A DNA stretch of 64,000 nt, from the NCBI GenBank assembly GCA_902465155.1, contig CABQLY010000003.1:1-64000 (forward strand), in the 5' to 3' direction. The notes below the pieces were generated by a model that did no database searches, was not told the origin of the DNA, and worked only from the letters and a program-made list of their open reading frames with translations. Numbering within the stretch: the first letter of the stretch is position 1; every line of letters starts with the position of its first letter. Below are positions 34,571 through 43,240 of this stretch, piece after piece. Made by a program: the position numbers and the translations under genes. The DNA comes from an uncultured Oscillospiraceae bacterium (GTDB lineage: Bacteria > Bacillota > Clostridia > Oscillospirales > Acutalibacteraceae).

Positions 34571-34599
34571 TTGACAAATAATGAACGGTGCGCTATAAT
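34571..34599 (+). promoter_or_regulatory. Consensus sigma-A promoter without a coding gene
   Basis: TTGACA (34571-34576), exactly 17 bases, TATAAT (34594-34599), all matches to consensus. No open frame with a ribosome site follows before two terminator-like hairpins, so it should make a non-coding RNA. Confidence 0.85.
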
Positions 34600-34605
34600 G
34601 TTAAC

Positions 34606-34842
34606 AGAGCTTAAAACGGTTGGCGCTAAAGCAGCCTGGCGTAAAAAACCTGCGCTTAAATGCGGTTTGGGGCGCGTTTGTTTAGTTGCCGCTTGTTAAA
34701 GCTCTAAATAAAGCATTGCTTTTTTGGGGCGTGTACTTTTTTAGGCGGGCAAAGCGTTTTTGCCAAACTCGCCAACCGGGTTAAAGCCGTTTGTGCGGTT
34801 TTAACCCGGCGGCAGGGGCCTGCGGCGGCCCCTGCTTTTTTT
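34606..34842 (+). ncRNA. Candidate structured non-coding RNA, class unknown
   Basis: From the predicted start, AGAGCTT (34606-34612) can pair with AAGCTCT (34699-34705), enclosing several short hairpins such as AACC-GC / GC-GGTT near 34648-34668. A weak terminator (AAAGC-ATT-GCTTTTTT, 34710-34725) follows. Readthrough meets a 14-bp imperfect stem (34776-34809) and a strong terminator (GCAGGGGCC / GGCCCCTGC plus T7, 34812-34842). I considered 6S, SRP and tmRNA; none of their key motifs could be recognised. Length is about 120 or 240 bases depending on the terminator used. Confidence 0.5.
34812..34842 (+). terminator. Strong terminator of the orphan transcript
   Basis: Nine-bp GC stem GCAGGGGCC / GGCCCCTGC followed by T7. 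Confidence 0.85.
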
Positions 34843-34954
34843 GTGGGCAAATTTCTGCCAAAGTGCCAAAGGCGTTTACCCGGCGGCTTTAACCGCCGTT
34901 TGCGCTGCTTGCCTTTTTGGCGGGCGTTGGCGCAGGGCGGCTTTTGTTTTAACC

Positions 34955-35374
34955 GGCAGGCACAAACCAAAAAGGCGTAAATTAAAAGGCGTAAGCCCAA
35001 AAGTATAAGCCAAAAAGCAAAAGGCGGAAAGCACAAACCGGCAAGCATAAGTTGGAAAGCATAAGCCGGAAAGCATAAGCCGGAAAGCATAAGCCGGAAA
35101 GTACAAGCCGGAAAGTACAAGCCGGAAAGTACAACCGGAAAGTATAAATCAAAAGGCGCAACCGGAAAGCATAAGTCGGAAAGCATAAGTCAGAAAGCAC
35201 AAACCGGCAAGCATAAGTTGGAAAGCATAAGTTGGAAAGTACAAACCGGAAAGTACAAACCGGAAAGTATAAATCGGAAAGTATAAATCGGAAAGTACAA
35301 CCGGAAGGTATAAATCAAAAGGCACAACCGGAAAGTATGAACCGGCAAGTATGAACAGGAGAACCTAAACCGGC
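34955..35374. repeat. Tandem array of about 30 copies of a 14-bp unit
   Basis: The consensus is GGAAAGYATAAGCC, with variants ending AACC, AGTT or AATC and a few 13-base units. Three units in the centre (about 35054-35095) are identical; those near the left edge are most degenerate. One strand is purine-rich. The minus strand stays open in several frames over the array, as expected for a stop-free repeat; these frames have repetitive products and no ribosome sites. The array lies between the terminator at 34842 and the one at 35374. Confidence 0.9.
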
Positions 35375-35401
35375 AAACACCGCAAGGTGTTTGTTTTTTT
35401 T
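35374..35401 (+). terminator. Terminator bordering the 14-bp array
   Basis: CAAACACC-GCAA-GGTGTTTG, 8-bp stem, followed by T8. An outer ACCGGC...GCCGGT pairing encloses it. Confidence 0.8.
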
Positions 35402-35423
35402 GCCGGTGCGTCAACCGCGTTGG

Positions 35424-35452
35424 TTGACAGCGCCCCCTTTTTGGTGTATGAT
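35424..35452 (+). promoter_or_regulatory. Sigma-A promoter of the mscS-like gene
   Basis: TTGACA (35424-35429), 17 bases, TATGAT (35447-35452), 25 bases before the start codon. Confidence 0.8.
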
Positions 35453-35477
35453 ATTGAGCAGAAAGCGGGGTATTTTA

Positions 35478-36284
35478 ATGGAAAAATATTTAGAGCAGCT
35501 GGTAGATTGGTGCGTTGCCATAGCGGGCAGGCTGGTTTTGGCCGCCTTAATTTTGCTGGCGGGTAAAATTGCGGCAAAATTGCTGGTTCGGTTTTTTCCA
35601 AAGGGGAGCAAGCGTCACCCGTTTGACCCTACCGTGCGCCAATTTTTGCTGCATTTTTCTAAAGTAGTGCTGTACGCCATTGTGGCGGTTTGTGTTGTTG
35701 GCACCTTGGGGGTCGAAATGTCCTCGGTTATTACGGTGCTGGCCTCGGCCGGGGTGGCAATCTCCTTAGCCTTGCAGGGCTCCTTAGCCAATTTTGCCAG
35801 CGGGTTAATGATTTTAATTTTTAAGCCCTACAAAATGGGCGATTACATTGAAAGCGGCGATAAAAAGGGTACGGTTATTGATGTTGGCATTTTTTACACC
35901 GTGATTCGGGCGGTGGACGATTCTGAAATGCATATTCCCAATTCGGCTATGACGAGCAGCACGGTAACCAACTTTTTTCCCGGCACCGAAAACCGCCGGG
36001 TAGATTTAGATTTTACCGTTGCCTACGGCACCGATTTAGAAAAGGTAAAAACGGTTATTTTAGGGGTAATTCGGGCCGATAGCCGCATTTTAAAAAGCCC
36101 GGCGCCCTTTGTGCGTATGACAGAGCTGCAGGATTCTGCCATGAATTTTAAGGTGCGGGTTTGGGCGTCGGCGGGCAATATGCTGCCGGTTAAAATTGAT
36201 TTGACCGAGCAGGTAACCAAAGCTCTGAATGAAAATCACATTGAAATTCCCTTTCCGCAAATGGATGTGCATTTGCACCATTAA
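35478..36284 (+). CDS. Small-conductance mechanosensitive channel, MscS family
   Basis: 268 residues from the ATG at 35478; the longer frame would begin upstream of the promoter. Three N-terminal membrane helices, the third being the glycine/alanine-packed pore helix (VITVLASAGVAISLALQGSLANFASG). Then the beta domain (FKPYKMGDYIESG, VDDSEMHIPNS) and the C-terminal alpha/beta domain with VAYGTDLEKVK. The length is usual for MscS. It opens under membrane tension and releases solutes during osmotic downshock. The ribosome site is weak (GCGGGG). Next gene starts 42 bases on. Confidence 0.93.
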   Translation: MEKYLEQLVDWCVAIAGRLVLAALILLAGKIAAKLLVRFFPKGSKRHPFDPTVRQFLLHFSKVVLYAIVAVCVVGTLGVEMSSVITVLASAGVAISLALQGSLANFASGLMILIFKPYKMGDYIESGDKKGTVIDVGIFYTVIRAVDDSEMHIPNSAMTSSTVTNFFPGTENRRVDLDFTVAYGTDLEKVKTVILGVIRADSRILKSPAPFVRMTELQDSAMNFKVRVWASAGNMLPVKIDLTEQVTKALNENHIEIPFPQMDVHLHH

Positions 36285-36325
36285 GGGATTAAGAGGTAAA
36301 ACAAAACCAAAAAGGGGGCGGCTTT

Positions 36326-37003
36326 ATGTACCGGGTTTATATTGTAGAGGACGACTTAGGCATTGCCGAGGCCGTTGCTACGCAGGCCGAGCGCTGGGGA
36401 ATACAGGCGTACCTTGCAAAGAATTTTAGCGAGATTACAACCGAATTTGCAAAAATTCAGCCGCATTTAGTGCTTTTAGATATTTCGCTGCCCTTTTACA
36501 ACGGCTATTATTGGTGTAAAGAAATTCGAAAGGCCTCTAAGGTGCCAATTATTTTTATTTCCTCCGCGGCCGATAATTTAAATATGATTATGGCGATGAA
36601 CATGGGCGCCGACGATTTTATTGCCAAGCCGTTTGACCAAAGCGTGCTAATGGCAAAGCTGCAGGCCCTTTTGCGCCGCACTTACGATTTTGCCGGCGGC
36701 ACTACGGTGTTAGAACACCGGGGCGCTTTGCTGAATTTGGGGGAGAATACCCTTTTTTACGGGGAGGAAAAAATTCCCCTTTCGAAAAACGAGTTTAAAA
36801 TTTTGCTGGTTTTAATGCAAAATAAGGGCACGGTTGTTAGCCGCGAAAAGCTTATGGAGCAGCTGTGGCAAACCGAAAGCTTTGTAGATGAAAACACCCT
36901 TTCGGTAAATGTAAACCGCTTGCGCCGGCGGCTGGACGCGGCCGGACTGCCAAATTTTATTACCACCAAATTTGGGGTAGGCTATTTTATTGAAAACGGT
37001 TGA
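36326..37003 (+). CDS. Response regulator, OmpR/BceR type
   Basis: 225 residues. Receiver domain with acidic pocket VEDD and phospho-acceptor D in LLDISLPFYNG, K in IAKPFD; then a winged-helix output domain (SKNEFKILLVLMQNKGTVVSREKLMEQLW, ENTLSVNVNRLRRRL, FGVGYFI). The output domain is of the kind that controls Bce-type ABC exporters. AAAGGGGG precedes the ATG. It is followed by a matching kinase and a BceAB-like transporter, so it probably activates that transporter when an antimicrobial peptide is sensed. Confidence 0.93.
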   Translation: MYRVYIVEDDLGIAEAVATQAERWGIQAYLAKNFSEITTEFAKIQPHLVLLDISLPFYNGYYWCKEIRKASKVPIIFISSAADNLNMIMAMNMGADDFIAKPFDQSVLMAKLQALLRRTYDFAGGTTVLEHRGALLNLGENTLFYGEEKIPLSKNEFKILLVLMQNKGTVVSREKLMEQLWQTESFVDENTLSVNVNRLRRRLDAAGLPNFITTKFGVGYFIENG

Positions 37004-37036
37004 GCGCACCGGCGGCGGTAAACGGGGGCAAAATAA

Positions 37037-38023
37037 ATGGAATTATTTTTAAAATTTTTAAAGCAGCGCCGCAAAGGCCTTGTAACCGGCGGCCTTTGCG
37101 TTTTAATTTTTTTAGGCAGCTTTGCGCTGTACCATTTGCCGGTGCGGGCGGTGCTTTACCCGGCGGCGCTTTGCGCGCTGTTGGTTTTTTTGGCTTTAGG
37201 GGGCAGCTATTGGCGCGTGTTAAAACGGCACCGGCAGCTTAGCGCCCTGGCCCAAGCGCCAACCCCAGAGCCGCAGCAGCTGCCAAAACCGCAAACCGTT
37301 GAGGGGGCCGATTACAACCGCCTGCTTACTAAAACGCTGGCCGAATTTAAAGCCTACCAAAGCAGCCAAAGCAGCGCCATGGCGCAAACGGTGAACTATT
37401 ACACGGTTTGGGTGCACCAAATTAAAACGCCAATTTCCTCCATGCGGCTGCGCCTGCAAAATGAGGATACCGGCCTTTCCCGCGCCCTTTCGGCCGACCT
37501 TTTGCACATTGAGCAGTATGTTGAAATGGCGCTGACCTACCTGCGGTTAGATTTTGAGCACACCGATTATTTGTTTTTGCAGTATTCGCTGGCCGATATT
37601 GCCGCCAGCGCCATTAAACGCCTGCGCGGCGAGTTTATTAACCGCCGGTTAAAGCTAAACTATTTGCCCGCCAAAGCAACGGTGGTAACCGATGAAAAGT
37701 GGCTGCAATTTGTAATAGAGCAGGTGCTTTCCAACGCGCTGAAGTACACGCCCTCCGGCAGCATTACCGTTTTGGTAGAGCCGCAAAGGCTAACGGTTGC
37801 CGATACCGGCATTGGCATTGCCCCGCAAGACCTGCCCCGCGTTTTTGAAAGCGGGTTTACCGGCTACAACGGCCGGGCCGATAAACGGGCCAGCGGCATT
37901 GGCCTTTACCTTTGCAAGCGCATTTGCAGCAAATTAGGGCACGAAATTACCGTGCAATCTACCCCCGGTAAGGGCACAACGGTTGCAATTAGCTTTGCAA
38001 AGCAGCGCCGTTTGGTAGAGTAG
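37037..38023 (+). CDS. Intramembrane-sensing histidine kinase, BceS type
   Basis: 328 residues. Two N-terminal membrane helices joined by a very short loop (about residues 12-55), no extracellular sensor; H-box WVHQIKTPISSM, then N-box VLSNALKYTPSG, G1 VADTGIGI and G2 ASGIGLYLCKR. The WVHQIKTP form of the H-box is characteristic of BceS/GraS kinases, which do not detect peptides themselves but read the state of their ABC transporter. CGGGGG before the ATG, 33 bases after the regulator gene. Confidence 0.93.
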   Translation: MELFLKFLKQRRKGLVTGGLCVLIFLGSFALYHLPVRAVLYPAALCALLVFLALGGSYWRVLKRHRQLSALAQAPTPEPQQLPKPQTVEGADYNRLLTKTLAEFKAYQSSQSSAMAQTVNYYTVWVHQIKTPISSMRLRLQNEDTGLSRALSADLLHIEQYVEMALTYLRLDFEHTDYLFLQYSLADIAASAIKRLRGEFINRRLKLNYLPAKATVVTDEKWLQFVIEQVLSNALKYTPSGSITVLVEPQRLTVADTGIGIAPQDLPRVFESGFTGYNGRADKRASGIGLYLCKRICSKLGHEITVQSTPGKGTTVAISFAKQRRLVE

Positions 38024-38057
38024 CCAATTTTTTGCGGCTGCGTTTGGCAGCGCACTT

Positions 38058-38132
38058 CTTACAAAAGTGTTAGAAATTAGGGGGAATTTGTAAGCCAAGG
38101 CTATGGCGGTGCAAATTCCCCTTTGCTATAAT
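38058..38132 (+). promoter_or_regulatory. Promoter and inverted repeats of the BceAB-like operon
   Basis: CTTACAAA (38058-38065) / TTTGTAAG (38087-38094) is an 8-bp inverted repeat. GGGGAATTTG (38081-38090) / CAAATTCCCC (38112-38121) is a 10-bp one overlapping it. They precede TATAAT (38127-38132); no good -35 exists, which suits an activated promoter. Binding by the regulator encoded at 36326 is inferred. Confidence 0.6.
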
Positions 38133-38161
38133 GGGTACATTACAAAAAAGGAGTAATTACC

Positions 38162-38926
38162 ATGAGCATTTTACAAGTAAACGGGGTACAAAAGGTTTAC
38201 ACCACCCGGTTTGGCGCCAACAAGGTGCAGGCGCTTAAAAGCGTTACCTTTTCGGTAGAGCCGGGGGAGTATGTTGCCATTATGGGGGAATCCGGCTCCG
38301 GCAAAACAACCCTGTTAAACATTTTAGCCGCCTTAGACCGGCCAACCGCCGGCACCGTTGTTTTAGACGGCCTAAACCTTTCCGCCGTGAAGGAGGCCGA
38401 CGCCGCAACCTTTCGGCGGCAGCATTTGGGCTTTGTTTTTCAAGACTTTAATTTGCTGGACACCTTTACGGTAGAGGATAACATTTACCTGCCGTTGGTG
38501 CTGGCCAACCGGCCGTACGCCGAAATGCAGCAGCGCCTGCAGCCCATTGCGGCGCAGCTGGGCCTAACGCCGCTGCTGAAAAAATACCCTTACGAAATTT
38601 CGGGCGGGCAAAAGCAGCGGGCGGCCGTGGCACGCGCTTTAATTACCAACCCCAAGCTGATTTTGGCCGATGAGCCTACCGGCGCGTTAGACTCGAAAGC
38701 AACCGACGAGCTGCTGGGCCTTTTTGCCCAAATTAACCGGGCGGGGCAAACCCTTTTAATGGTAACGCACTCGGTAAAGGCGGCCAGCCACGCCTCGCGC
38801 GTGTTATTTATTAAGGACGGCGAGGTTTTTCACGAAATTTACCGCGGCGAATGTACCGAGGGGCAGTTTTACCAAGTGATAGCCCATACCCTTACCCTGC
38901 TGACTACCGGGGGTGAGGCCAAATGA
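38162..38926 (+). CDS. ABC transporter ATP-binding protein, BceA type
   Basis: 254 residues. Walker A GESGSGKTT, Q-loop in FVFQDFNLLD, signature SGGQKQR, Walker B LILADEPTGALD, switch histidine in VTHS. Belongs to the MacB/BceA group (lipoprotein and peptide exporters). AAGGAG before the ATG; its stop overlaps the permease start (ATGA). It powers the FtsX-like permease to free membrane targets such as lipid II cycle intermediates from peptide antibiotics. Confidence 0.95.
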   Translation: MSILQVNGVQKVYTTRFGANKVQALKSVTFSVEPGEYVAIMGESGSGKTTLLNILAALDRPTAGTVVLDGLNLSAVKEADAATFRRQHLGFVFQDFNLLDTFTVEDNIYLPLVLANRPYAEMQQRLQPIAAQLGLTPLLKKYPYEISGGQKQRAAVARALITNPKLILADEPTGALDSKATDELLGLFAQINRAGQTLLMVTHSVKAASHASRVLFIKDGEVFHEIYRGECTEGQFYQVIAHTLTLLTTGGEAK

Positions 38927-40962
38927 AAACCGGCTTTTACCTTAAGCTTGCTTTAAGCGGAATGTTAAAAAACAAAAAAATGTATTGGCCGTATTTGTTG
39001 AGCGGCGCGGTTATGGTTTTAATGACCTACCTGTTGTTCTTTTTAACCGGGTGTAACGCGCTGAATTACATGAAGGGCGGCGGAATACTGCGAATGCTGC
39101 TGCCTATTGGCAGTGTGGCGGTTGGCATTTTTTCGTTTGTGTTTTTGTTTTACAGCAGCTCGTTTTTGCTAAAACAGCGCAGCCGGGAATTTGGGCTGTA
39201 CCATGTTTTAGGTTTAAATAAGCGCAATTTGGCCAAAGTAATGCTTTGGGAAAACACCGTGGCGGCTGCTGCGGCGCTTTTGGTTGGTTTATTTTTTGGC
39301 ATTGCGCTTTCTAAGGCGGCCGAGCTTTGCATGGTTAATTTGTTAAAGGGCACCGTTACCTACAGCTTTACCGTTTCGGGGGCGGCGGTTGCTAAAACGG
39401 CGCTGCAGTTTTTGGCTATTTACACGGTGCTGCTTTTAAACGCTTTTGTTAAGGTGCGGCGCAGCAGCGCGTTAGAGCTGCTGCAAACAACCGGCGCCGG
39501 CGAGCGGGAGCCTAAGGCCAATTGGCTGTTGGCCGGCTTGGGCGTTGTGCTGCTGGGCGCAGCCTACTACATTGCCCTTACTATTCAAAGTCCACTTTCG
39601 GCAATTGTTTGGTTTATGGCGGCGGCAATTTTGGTGGTGGTTGCCACCTACCTTTTGCTGGTTTCGGGCTCGGTTGCGCTGTGCCGAATTTTGCAAAAAA
39701 ACAAGCGCTACTACTACCGCCCAAACCACTTTATTTCGGTTTCTGCTATGAAATATCGCATGAAGCAAAACGGCGCCGGTCTGGCCTCTATTTGCGTGCT
39801 TAGCACCATGGTGCTGGTTATGCTTTCCTCCACCCTTAGTATGTACATTGGCGCCGAGGATACTTTAAGCGCCAACTACCCGCAGGAAATTTCGCTGCAA
39901 ATTAATTTAAACGGCTTAGACGAATTTAAGCCCGAAAGCTTTGAAGCAAAGCGCAGCCTGCTGGCCCAAAAGGTGCCGGGGCAAAAAAACGCCTTTGCGT
40001 ACCACGGGGTAGAAATTGCCGGCCTGCTGCAGCAGGATTATTTTTTGGTAAACCAAACCGCGCACAGCGAGCTGGATGTTTCGGCCTTAAAAAATTTGTG
40101 CTACCTAAATGTTATTCCGCTTTCGGAATACAACCGGCTGGCGCAAAGCAATTTAACGCTGCAGCAGGGGGAATGCTTTACCTTTGGCTACCGCACCGAG
40201 TTTACGCAAAACACCCTAACGGTAGAGGGCTGCCGCCCGTTAAAGGTAAAAAAGCAGGTGCAAAGCACCGAGCTGCCAAGCTTTTTAAAACGGCAAAGCG
40301 TGCCCTGCCTAACCTTAGTGGTGCAAGATGTTTTAAACTTTTTGCAGCCCCTTAAAGCGCAAAAAAACAAGCTGGGCGAAGCGGTTTTGCAGCCCAGCTG
40401 GTCTTGCGATTTTAATGTTGGGGGCGGCGCGGTTGCCCAAAACGCCGTTTACGAAAAGCTGCTGAACGAAATGGACGAACTGGTTACCAAAGACCAAAAC
40501 GAAAGCTACTCTTACAGCTTAGAAACGCGGGAGCGCGCCCGCATTGCCTTTTACAGCCTGTACGGCGCTCTGTTTTTTATTGGCGTTTTGTTAAGCGTTG
40601 TTTTTGTGTTTGCCGCGGTGCTGATTATTTATTACAAGCAGATCTCCGAGGGGTACGAGGACCAAAAGCGCTTTGCCGTTATGCAAAAGGTTGGCATGAC
40701 CAAAGCCGAAATACGGCGCAGCGTGAACGCGCAGGTTTTAACCGTTTTCTTTTTTCCGCTTTTGTTGGCCGGCGCGCACTTGGCTGTGGCTTTCCCAATT
40801 ATTTGGAAGCTGCTGCAAACCTTTATGTTTAAAAATGTTTGGCTTATGGCGGGGGTTACCGCCGGCACCTTTGCCGTTTTTGCGGCCATTTACGCCTTTG
40901 TTTACAAAGTAACCTCAAACAGCTATTACAGCATTGTTAGCGCAAAAGAAAAAGGCGTTTAA
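38923..40962 (+). CDS. FtsX-like ABC permease, BceB type
   Basis: 679 residues, typical of BceB. Helix arrangement expected for the family: one N-terminal helix, three near residues 50-175, two near 195-245, a helix at about 285-310, then a large extracellular domain of about 230 residues (320-545), and three C-terminal helices (about 550-585, 605-635, 640-665). The extracellular domain binds the peptide-target complex in this family. The regulator, kinase, ATPase and permease together form a self-sensing resistance module; which antibiotic is not visible. Confidence 0.93.
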   Translation: MKTGFYLKLALSGMLKNKKMYWPYLLSGAVMVLMTYLLFFLTGCNALNYMKGGGILRMLLPIGSVAVGIFSFVFLFYSSSFLLKQRSREFGLYHVLGLNKRNLAKVMLWENTVAAAAALLVGLFFGIALSKAAELCMVNLLKGTVTYSFTVSGAAVAKTALQFLAIYTVLLLNAFVKVRRSSALELLQTTGAGEREPKANWLLAGLGVVLLGAAYYIALTIQSPLSAIVWFMAAAILVVVATYLLLVSGSVALCRILQKNKRYYYRPNHFISVSAMKYRMKQNGAGLASICVLSTMVLVMLSSTLSMYIGAEDTLSANYPQEISLQINLNGLDEFKPESFEAKRSLLAQKVPGQKNAFAYHGVEIAGLLQQDYFLVNQTAHSELDVSALKNLCYLNVIPLSEYNRLAQSNLTLQQGECFTFGYRTEFTQNTLTVEGCRPLKVKKQVQSTELPSFLKRQSVPCLTLVVQDVLNFLQPLKAQKNKLGEAVLQPSWSCDFNVGGGAVAQNAVYEKLLNEMDELVTKDQNESYSYSLETRERARIAFYSLYGALFFIGVLLSVVFVFAAVLIIYYKQISEGYEDQKRFAVMQKVGMTKAEIRRSVNAQVLTVFFFPLLLAGAHLAVAFPIIWKLLQTFMFKNVWLMAGVTAGTFAVFAAIYAFVYKVTSNSYYSIVSAKEKGV

Positions 40963-40996
40963 AACGGCAAACAAATAAAGGCTTAAAACAAAAAGC

Positions 40997-41040
40997 AAAA
41001 AAGGGTTGGCCGGTGCCGCAATGCCGGTTAACCCTTTTTT
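40997..41040. terminator. Bidirectional terminator between convergent units
   Basis: AAAAAAGGGTT (40997-41007) pairs with AACCCTTTTTT (41030-41040), with an inner CCGG stem. It serves the permease gene on the plus strand and the kinase gene on the minus strand. Confidence 0.88.
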
Positions 41041-41079
41041 GTTTTAGCCTGTTAATTTTTACAAAGCCGTTTTGCCGCT

Positions 41080-42423
41080 TTAGTTGGTTTGGCCGCTTGG
41101 CAAAAAGCAAATGGCCGAAGCGTAGAACATTTGGCCCTTGGCCTCAAACCGGCAAAAGCCGTTGTACTTTTTGGCAATTTCGGCCACCGAGCCGGTGCCA
41201 AGGCCCACCCCCTTGTGTTTGGTAGAAAGCAATTGGTTTTTGGTGTTGTACTGCAGCCTGCCGGTAAAGGTGTTATCTACCGTAATGCAAAGCGCGCCGC
41301 CCTCGCAGCCGGCCCGAACAACAATTTTTTTCTCCGGCCCCGGTTCGGCCTTGCAGGCGTCCAGCGCGTTTTCCAGCAAATTGCCCAGCAGCACCGAAAG
41401 GTCGGTGTTAGAAATTTTAAGGGTGTTTGGAATTTCGGTTTTAACAATGTACTCTACGGCGTTGTTTTTAGCCTGCTGCGCAAAGTAATGCAGCACGGCG
41501 TTGGCGGCAATGTTGCTGCAAAATTGCACCAAGGAATCGTCCGGCAGGCTGGCGCTGTATTGCTTTAGGTAATTTTTTAGGGCGGTTAGCTCGCCGCGGT
41601 TAAGGTACTCCTGCATTAAGGCAATGTGGTGGCGAACATCGTGCTTGGCACGGCGCGCCTCGTTAATTTTGTTTTGCAAATTTTCGTACTGCAGGGTTTG
41701 CATGGTTAGCTGGTGATTTTGTTTGGTAAGCTGCAGCGTTTTGTTTTGCTCTAAAATTAGGCGGGTAACAATGTAATAAATAAAAGCGGCCCCAACATTT
41801 ACAATAAATAAAAACAGGGCGTTTTTGGGGCGCAGGGCAATTTCAAGGCTGCTGCGGGCAATGTTGCCGTAAAAGGCATAGTACCACATAATGTAAAAGG
41901 TTGCGGGAATCAGCCACAAATACCGCCACTCAAAGCCCGAGGGCTCCCGCTCTACGGCGGGGGTGTAAACGGTTTTCATGTAAAAAAACAGCGGAACGGC
42001 CAATACAACCTCTACCAACAGCAGCATAAGCGAAAACGACCAGCGGTAGCTTTGCAGCGCCAGGGCGGGGAACAGTCGCCCCTCGAACATTTTGGCGGTA
42101 ATAACCGCTAAATTGGCCAGGTTAGAAAGCATTAAAAGGGTAAAAAAGGTTTTGCCAAAATGCTTTTTAACCGCCAAAAAGTAAAAGGCGGCGTACAGCA
42201 GGGTGCTAACGGCGCTAATTAGGCCGGCGTTGGCCTGCGGGGCAAAGGCGGCCCAGTACCCCAGCAAAAGCTGCAGCAGGGTTAAAACGGCAATAAACAC
42301 GGCGGTTACCCTGCCCGAAAACCGCAGGCTGCGGCGAAACGGGTAAAGCGCCAGTGCTAAAAACGGAAAAAAGTTTAACAAAGCGTAAACCGAAACCTCG
42401 GCCCAGCGGTAAAGCGGCGGCAT
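41080..42423 (-). CDS. GHKL-type sensor histidine kinase, AgrC-like
   Basis: 447 residues. About six membrane helices in the first 210 residues, then a coiled linker and the H-box KHDVRHHIALMQEYL. GHKL ATPase follows with LLGNLLENALDACK and GVGLGTGSVAEIAKKYNG. The class senses peptides or other ligands through its membrane domain and signals to LytTR regulators. The ATG shares its A with the stop of the regulator gene (TAATG), so both are translated together. No agrB- or agrD-like gene is present nearby, so the signal is unknown. Confidence 0.9.
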   Translation of the reverse strand: MPPLYRWAEVSVYALLNFFPFLALALYPFRRSLRFSGRVTAVFIAVLTLLQLLLGYWAAFAPQANAGLISAVSTLLYAAFYFLAVKKHFGKTFFTLLMLSNLANLAVITAKMFEGRLFPALALQSYRWSFSLMLLLVEVVLAVPLFFYMKTVYTPAVEREPSGFEWRYLWLIPATFYIMWYYAFYGNIARSSLEIALRPKNALFLFIVNVGAAFIYYIVTRLILEQNKTLQLTKQNHQLTMQTLQYENLQNKINEARRAKHDVRHHIALMQEYLNRGELTALKNYLKQYSASLPDDSLVQFCSNIAANAVLHYFAQQAKNNAVEYIVKTEIPNTLKISNTDLSVLLGNLLENALDACKAEPGPEKKIVVRAGCEGGALCITVDNTFTGRLQYNTKNQLLSTKHKGVGLGTGSVAEIAKKYNGFCRFEAKGQMFYASAICFLPSGQTN

Positions 42424-43133
42424 TAGTGCGGCCCCCCTTTTCGTAGCTGCTCAAACCGAAAGGCCGAGTAAGCCTCTAAAACCTCTTTGGCTTTGCGGCG
42501 GCTAATGGGAATATTTGCGTTGCAGCTTAGGGTAAAAAGGTTGCCGGTTCGGGCTGTAACCTCGTAAAAATTAATAATAACCCCTTTAGTTGGGCTAAAA
42601 AAATACGGGTAGGCGCATAGCAGCTGCTCTATTTCGGCAAACGGGGCGCGCAGCGTTAAAACTTTTTGCTGCTTGCAGTGCAGCTGCACGCGGTGGGCGG
42701 CGCAATCGGCGTAAATAATGCTGCGCAGCACAAGGTCGGTTCCGTCCGGCAGCCTTACGGTGCGCAGCTGTTCCAGCGCGGCAAGGTCTAAGCGGTCTAA
42801 CATAGCCTTTACCCCGGCGCGCGTAAAGGGCTTAAGCAGGTAGTAGCAGGCGTTTACCTCGTAGCTTTCGCTGGCAAACTCGTTACTGGTGGTGCAAAAA
42901 ACAATTTTTACGGTGCGGTTGCTTTGCCGCACCTTTTTGGCAACCTCTATGCCGTTAAGCTTACCCATAAAAATGTCTAAGATCAACAGGTCAAATTCTT
43001 TGGGCGCGGCGGCTAAAAATTCCTCGCCGCTTTTAAAATAAAAAATCTTAATCGAGCCGCCTAATAGCTCGGTTAAGTAGCTGTTTAAGGTTTCAAATAA
43101 CAAACGGTCGTCGTCTACAATGGCAATTTTCAA
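42423..43133 (-). CDS. LytTR-type response regulator, AgrA-like
   Basis: 236 residues from a TTG at 43133. That start gives the typical N-terminus MKIAIVDDD and puts AAGGGGTG six bases in front; the GTG three codons up lies directly on this site. The receiver domain has DDD, phospho-acceptor D in LLILDIFMGKLNG and K in LKPFT. The LytTR DNA-binding domain follows (IIYADCAAHRVQLHC, APFAEIEQLL, FFSPTKGVIINFYEV, IPISRRKAKEV). Pairs with the GHKL kinase. Target genes are not evident; its own promoter has a TTACAAA-AGC-TTTGTAA palindrome. Confidence 0.9.
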   Translation of the reverse strand: MKIAIVDDDRLLFETLNSYLTELLGGSIKIFYFKSGEEFLAAAPKEFDLLILDIFMGKLNGIEVAKKVRQSNRTVKIVFCTTSNEFASESYEVNACYYLLKPFTRAGVKAMLDRLDLAALEQLRTVRLPDGTDLVLRSIIYADCAAHRVQLHCKQQKVLTLRAPFAEIEQLLCAYPYFFSPTKGVIINFYEVTARTGNLFTLSCNANIPISRRKAKEVLEAYSAFRFEQLRKGGPH

Positions 43134-43240
43134 GGCTGGCACCCCTTAAATCGGCGCTGCTTTGGGTTGCAGCGTTTTACGCTTTTGCCGTAATAATAAA
43201 CCGCAGCAAAAATTGGTTTTGCGCTGTTGGCGAAAGGTGT

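Noticed and set aside
34606..34842. 6S RNA, SRP RNA or tmRNA for the orphan transcript
   Set aside because: The long 6S-type rod with a central bubble, the SRP GGAAG-type loop and the tRNA-like ends of tmRNA are not visible. A covariance search could still show otherwise.
34955..35374. CRISPR-like array
   Set aside because: Repeats are adjacent without unique spacers, only 14 bp long and there are no cas genes nearby.
34704..35414. Several open frames on the minus strand over the 14-bp array encoding repetitive hydrophobic, cysteine-rich peptides
   Set aside because: The array lacks stop codons in several frames at once, the products only mirror the repeat, unit-length changes break the period, and no ribosome sites are present.
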